Of a DNA stretch of 64,000 nucleotides, positions 57,754 to 64,000 are shown piece by piece (position 1 is the first letter of the stretch; each line of letters starts with the position of its first letter). The translations under genes and the position numbers were made by a program. This stretch comes from Coprinellus micaceus (lineage: Eukaryota > Basidiomycota > Agaricomycetes > Agaricales > Psathyrellaceae), in NCBI GenBank assembly GCA_951394405.1, contig OX596337.1, forward strand, positions 1,426,001 through 1,490,000, in the 5' to 3' direction. The notes under the pieces were generated by a model that ran no database searches, was not told the origin of the DNA, and saw nothing but the letters and a program-made list of their open reading frames with translations.

Positions 57754-59744
57754 GGTCGAGGTTGCATGCCAGGGGGGTGGCGAGGGAAGCTGACAAGCGC
57801 TGTGCGCTGACTTGTGTGCGCTTTTTACCGCAGCACCGCCGTGCCTGTCAAACGGTGGTCCGCTAGAACCCGGCCTGCCACTGGTGGATCATCGTCATGT
57901 AATGCCGGTTGGGCGCCTAAATCATTCCCACACCCGGCACGTCATGAATGGGGTGATCCCCTGACATTCGACTGATGAAAAAGAACGTAGCAACGGTATG
58001 AGGTCACCAATGAGCCCCAGTAGATCCTTGAGAATTGCTCAGTTTGGATGCCACGGCAGCGGCAACCCCTGAGCTGGATCACGGAAAGGGAAGGTGCCTG
58101 TAGGCTGTCAGGGGCCGCAAGTAAGAAAATTGTGACTGACTCGGCTCCGATCGTTAAAACCGCAAAGCCCCGTTGGAGCGCCTGAGTCGCCGTAGGGTAG
58201 GCAGGGCATGGGGAGCCACAAACGGCGGAAGACACAGACGAATCAGTTTCTGTGTACAAATACGTTGACTTGGGACCGTCACGGTCACGCATCGCGCTGG
58301 GGTGCACCGAGGTAATAGACCATCTGGGAAGTAACAGGAACTTGTGCAAACATCAGTAGATGGGGACGCCTGTAGACAGGAGGGAGTCACAGTCGAGAAG
58401 TCGTGGGGCACGCCGCTGTCAGTCGGTGTTGCCTCTGGCAACACTCCCGCCCATTTCCTTCCAAGTGCTGTGCAACATCAAAACGAAGGGACCGTCAACT
58501 GTCAAAGCACAGCATCATATATGAAATACCCAACATACGGGGATCTAACTATCTCAGATGTCCAGATAGTACTCCGTGCCATTGATCGGATATCTTGCGG
58601 CGAAGTGTACAGAACGACACCCGCAACTGGGCGCCAACCCGAGAAACTTGGTCCATGCGCCCAAGTCCAGAAAGAAACAGGGCGGTTAGTGGCTTGACGC
58701 TGTCTGGAAGATATTGGGAGCCGACCCAGAGTACAGTGTTAGTCACATAAAACCGACCTCTTGGCACGCAATATCTTGTGATGGTAACTAGTCTTCTAAA
58801 AGTTAACCATTTCCCCCGAAAACTATACCAATCGACTCAGATTGAGCAGGGCTTTCGAACCATCTGCTTACTCTCTCGAGATTCTAATATCTTCTGGAAA
58901 AGTTTTCCCAAAAGTGAAATTCGGAGGTAGTAATACCATATTAAGAGATATATTCCCACCCCTATCAGCCACGCCAAGAGTACTGACCCTCTCCTCCTCG
59001 TACCTGCCAGCTCCCTGAGCCCTTCAGGTCATTGATTATGGATATAATCCACAAGACACATCCATTTTATCTGTACTAGTGATATTCTGAAGCATTAAAC
59101 GCTACAAAAGGACCAGATAACAACGATTCAAGTTGGAAATTTTTCGCGAAAATGTGAAATTGGTCACGTGACATACCCGTTTTCCGAAAATTCATATTTA
59201 CGCAAATTTTGGTCGGTTTCCTTCTAGAATTTCGATTTCAGGTCCCAGAACTCGTTAGAGCACCTCTTCCGAGAGAGGTCGAGTCTCTCTGACTAACACT
59301 GTATTAGAGAATGCTACCACCATTTTAAACAGTGTTAGACAGAGTAGAACAGTGCCAAGGGTTGTGGCGCATTCGGTGGGATAAGCGCGAGGATGAGATT
59401 CCGGAAGATAGGCATGTACCCTACCCAGGCTTGTTATAGAATCTCGTCCATCCAACGACGACCTCATCCATCAAACTCAGTCACTGGTGGATCCTCAGTA
59501 TTTTCCAAATGAGAGGGGCTAGAGGATGTGTCGATAAATATGGAGGATTTGGGTTCCTGCACCTTGGGCCTGAGGAAAGCGAGTGGGAATGATGCGTTGA
59601 CCATTGCGAATCTTGGTATACAGAAGCATAACGATACAGCCAGAATCGGAGAGGGTTTGAAGCACATATGGGCCACGGGTAGGGTCGGTCATCGTACTCG
59701 AGCCTCTTCATCATCGAGTGAATGGGATGCTAGGGGAGAACAGA
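57754..59744. other. Gene-free stretch of about 2 kb
   Basis: No gene recognised. The left end contains the copy 4 promoter. The block from about 58795 to 59250 is richer in A+T than the surroundings, with similar AAAAGTGAAATTCGG and AAAATGTGAAATTGG stretches near 58912 and 59149 and a TCACGTGA palindrome near 59163. A 10-bp inverted repeat, CTAACACTGT (59293-59302) and ACAGTGTTAG (59329-59338), follows. This could be the remnant of a non-autonomous element, but no clear terminal repeats or target duplication are seen. Confidence 0.45.
57911..57923 (-). promoter_or_regulatory. Shared NACHT upstream element, copy 4
   Basis: The plus strand reads GGGCGCCTAAATC, about 160 bp upstream of the copy 4 start; on the coding strand GATTTAGGCGCCC. 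It has the same orientation as at the other NACHT genes, with the AGGCGCCC variant shared with copy 1. Confidence 0.5.
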
Positions 59745-60737
59745 CTACTGTGCCTTAGCCCTCCGCCTATCCCCTTCCTCCTTGCGAATTCTCGTCACCT
59801 CCTTGCCAATTGCGTTCGTGATCCTCTTGTGCATATCGGGGCGATAGCCGAGGTGGTAAAGAATCTCGAGGTGGACGAAGAAGGGTGCAAGGACGAGAGC
59901 TGGAGCCGCATGCGTCGGGGTAGGAGTGGGTGCGGTAAGCGTCGGGGGCCACGGTGGTCGGGATTATTCGAGATCGGTGTGGTTATCGGTGGTAGTAACA
60001 GCAGGAGAGGTCAGGTGAAGGGCGTGTGGGATTCGTTGAGCGAATGAGCATGTGGGGGATTGTCAAAAGAAGATGGATCAGTACAACTTTCATATGGGTC
60101 TCGAACGGACTGGGTGGAGAGAGTAGAACGCACCTCCGACGAGGTTGTCGAGCAGGGCTGGGGCCCTCTTTTCGTGCACACCGTGCCCGTAGAACTGGGC
60201 GATCCAGGTGAAGACGTGAAGGGCGCCTGCGATGAGGTTGTGGTCCCCGCGGTAGGAGAAGGCGGTTGCGGTCAAGAGTGAGAGGGTGAGTTGGGGGACG
60301 TAGAGGAGCTGATTGGTAGAGCCATATTGGTGAGCAAGGTGATTTGAGAGAGGGATATTGTGGGGGGCTCACGGCTGCAAAGGGTTCAAGCAGGAAGTAA
60401 TAACCGATGTAGAGAGCGGCTGCGACGGCTGGCCAGTTCAAGTCGAAGACGAGGTAGGGGCTGAGGACGTAGTGGATCTTTGGGAAGAACTCTGGGACAG
60501 GGAAAGGCGCAACCAAGGCATATGCAGACCTGGGGAACATCAGGACCTACCCCACACGAGCCTATCCAAAGGCCTACCAGAGAATGAGAGGAACGCAGGT
60601 AATGTGGATCGCGACGTTCACTTTGTTAGAGTGATACGCGCCATAGAACGTGAGCTAAGGTCGAGTAGGTCAATACAAAACTCGATAGTAACTAGGCGGA
60701 CACTAGCCTGTTTTTCGACGTTGAATAGGTCGCCCAT
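59745..60737 (-). CDS. MPO1: MPO1-like (DUF962) 2-hydroxy fatty acid dioxygenase
   Basis: Yeast Mpo1 is an ER membrane Fe(II) enzyme that shortens 2-hydroxy fatty acids by one carbon in phytosphingosine breakdown. The start at 60735-60737 gives MGDLFNVEKQ, joined to LTFYGAYHSNKVNVAIHITC, the family's first His block. The middle has AYALVAPFPVPEFFPKIHYV, DLNWPAVAAALYIGYYFLLE and LTLSLLTATAFSYRGDHNLI. The second His block is HVFTWIAQFYGHGVHEKRAP with ALLDNLVGG. The end is LVLAPFFVHLEILYHLGYRP and a basic tail, RRRAKAQ, with TAG at 59745-59747. The first intron (60655-60707, 53 nt) appears to use a GC donor (CAG/GCTAGT), because only this join keeps the conserved frame. Several membrane-embedded stretches are visible. 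Confidence 0.87.
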
Positions 60738-60958
60738 GGTGGTTGTGGTCCAAAAGGCGGGGTAACGGGTACGGTGATGTCAAAGGCCGGTATGTTTCGC
60801 TCAGGGGCACAAGAAAGGAAGCCGGATCTGAGGCTGATGGCGGCCAACTTCCACGTGGGCGGTGTCCCAATTTGAGCTGTCCCCATCGCCACTGGTCCTC
60901 CATCTCTCCTCCACCACCGCCTCTCCACTCCCTCCATCCTTTTTGTCGTCGTATTATA
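60738..60958. promoter_or_regulatory. Bidirectional promoter, MPO1-like gene / SEC22
   Basis: About 220 bp between divergent start codons. A pyrimidine-rich stretch (60895-60945) and CGTATTATA directly precede the SEC22 ATG. No further gene is seen. Confidence 0.4.
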
Positions 60959-61934
60959 ATGGTTCGCTCCACCATAATCGTACGAGCCTCAGACGCCCTT
61001 CCCCTGGCTGCCAGCGTCGACGATGAGCAGGTACGCATGGCGAGAGGGCTGACACGGAGCCCGTTTCCTCGAGCTGGAAAAGGCAGCCATCGACTGACTG
61101 GAGGCCAACGTGTCACTTGGGGTTTTCGGTTTTCTTGACAGACAGAACAAACATTGCAAGAGCACAAGCAGCAGGCGAAGCTCATCTTTAGGAGGATAAC
61201 ACCGAACGCTGAGCCAAGGTGTTCAATCGAGAGTGGGCAATATACTCTGCAGTACGTGTTCCAACGTGTATACGCCGAAGATTGGTTATTGAACGATCTA
61301 ATAGCTACCTAATCGCGGACAATGTAGTATTCCTGTCCATTGCCGACAAATCATACCCACGGAAGCTCGCATTTTCGTTTCTGGACGAACTGTCGAAGGA
61401 ATTTGCGAGCACGTACGGGCCCAAGGTGGAGACTGTACGGAAACCGTACGCATTTGTTGGGTTCGGTGCGTACCATGCCTCTCAGTATATCCCGTTCAGG
61501 ACCGACTGGATGGCATCGTAGACACCTTCATGTCCAAGACCGCCCGATTATACCAAGACACCCGGACGGCCAGCGCCGCGAACTCAGGGCTTGATAGACT
61601 CAATGACGACCTGCAAGACGTGACGAGGATCATGACAAAGAACATGGAGGAGCTGCTGTGGAGAGGGGACTCACTGGACCGTACGTGTCCCTTTCATTAA
61701 GCCATCCCTTATTTTCCGTCCATATACCACCTTCTCGACCCAATTGCTCTAAGTTAAACTCAACATCTGAACTTTATAGGAATGTCCCACCTATCAACAT
61801 CCCTCCGCTCCGAGTCTGAAAAATACCGCAAGGCCGCCAAGAATATCAACTTCCAAGCCATGCTTCGACAATATGCGCCTTTAGCCGCCGTCGGGCTCTT
61901 CGTGTTCCTCATCCTGCTCTGGAGATTCTGGTAG
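60959..61934 (+). CDS. SEC22: R-SNARE protein SEC22
   Basis: A vesicle SNARE of ER-Golgi transport. The ATG at 60959 gives MVRSTIIVRASDALPLAASV, the start of a longin domain. It continues TEQTLQEHKQQAKLIFRRI, YLIADNVVFLSIADKSYPRK, LAFSFLDELSKEFASTYGPK and VRKPYAFVGF over several exons. The SNARE motif is RLNDDLQDVTRIMTKNMEEL followed by LWRGDSLDRM, with the central Arg of R-SNAREs. A C-terminal membrane anchor, YAPLAAVGLFVFLILLWRFW, ends at TAG 61932-61934. Length and order match Sec22 throughout. Confidence 0.95.
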
Positions 61935-62553
61935 ACAAGTACTAGCGACCGTTGTCGGCATGCGGTGAGGTGATCTAGAGTCTACGAGGAGTAGCAGGCG
62001 TTAGAGGGGGGATGTATGGGGCAGGGAGCAGGCGCACGAGGGTGCTGGATAGGCGTGCTCCGCCGTGCGTAAGGGTGCGTAGGGTTGAGGCGGCACTTGC
62101 GAACATGTCAGTTCTCGCCCTCCCCGTCGTACACTTTGTCTTATTGGATCTTTCCGTTCGTCCGTCCGTTCGCTCCGCTGTTGTGATTTCTCGCTTGTAT
62201 ATTTGCTGTAGTACCAGCGTCGCTGCTATAATTCTTTTCGCTCTCCGCCAGCCCCACACAGCTCATCCTCCTGCCAGTGCACCACTAGTGCCCAGCCGTT
62301 GACTCGATTGTAAGATGTTTGATTGAATAATGATACAGAGTGTGCTGTTGGTACTAATTACAGATAGCAACGCTACGTTACTTTTCGCAGTCAGCTCGAC
62401 CAGTTTTTGTTCGTTACAGGTCGTCAGATCAAAGCGCAGCCTCGAAGACGAGTTTTCGTGGTTTGCGAAGTTGTGGAGCAGGGGAGAACAGCGCCGGCCT
62501 ATCGTTGCATTAATTGCGCGAAAAGGGAGGCAGGGTCAATCAGGTTGCAACAA
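61935..62553. other. Convergent intergenic region
   Basis: About 620 bp between convergent SEC22 and RPC160. No gene is seen. A short CGTTCGTCCGTCCGTTCG repeat lies near 62156-62173. The rest is 3' flanking sequence. Confidence 0.45.

Positions 62554-64000
<1,447 letters not shown>

Overview
The window is nuclear DNA from a filamentous basidiomycete fungus, most likely an Agaricomycete. The reasons are gene density (about one gene per 3 kb), many 50-75 nt GT-AG introns, orthologues of core eukaryotic genes (eIF5B, ARL2, kinesin-3, IMP3, PNUTS-like, RecQ/BLM, SEC22, RPC160), and a family of NACHT NTPases with the Met-Phe-x-x-Ala-His start and DAPKCHPETR-type linker that I know from mushroom-forming fungi. 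All gene models were read by eye, so exon borders and starts are approximate unless stated.

Layout. 0-12.8 kb: eIF5B 5' end (-), ARL2 (+), a cyclopropane-fatty-acid-synthase-type methyltransferase (+) and a complete kinesin-3 (+). 13.7-18.4 kb: a Gln-rich LIM-binding/SEUSS-like co-regulator (-) divergent from the U3 snoRNP protein IMP3 (+). 18.4-21.3 kb: no recognisable gene. 21.3-28.6 kb: a PNUTS-like PP1 regulator (-), an HMG-box protein (+) and a WW-domain protein (+). 28.8-57.8 kb: an accessory zone with five apparently intact NACHT genes and one decayed copy, interleaved with a second WW-domain gene (-), RecQ (+), a BIG1/Voa1-type membrane protein (-) and a short/branched-chain acyl-CoA dehydrogenase (+). 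57.8-59.7 kb: gene-poor. 59.7-64 kb: MPO1-like dioxygenase (-), SEC22 (+) and the 3' part of RNA polymerase III largest subunit (-).

The NACHT zone is the most interesting part. Four members (42017-44199 +, 44618-47060 +, 51997-54925 -, 55684-57753 -) share a C-terminal module after the NACHT domain: a DAxWW block, then a Cys-x3-Cys-x2-Trp-Arg block, and in three of them an LPGK...LLDRF block. They form two tandem pairs pointing towards each other around the BIG1/acyl-CoA-dehydrogenase pair. The fifth member (29957-33075 -) lacks this module; its frame appears to run through a GT-AG intron into a P-loop GTPase domain, giving a NACHT-GTPase fusion. It also carries a Cys/His/Ser-rich insertion just before Walker B. 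All six NACHT loci have a TWARGCGCCY-type element 130-470 bp upstream in the same orientation, identical over about 21 nt at two of them. One member has a degenerate Walker B, and the fused GTPase lacks a normal G3 motif.

The remaining genes are ordinary housekeeping functions: translation, ribosome biogenesis, Pol III transcription, trafficking, lipid metabolism and DNA repair. I see no tRNA or rRNA gene, no CRISPR array and no intact transposon.
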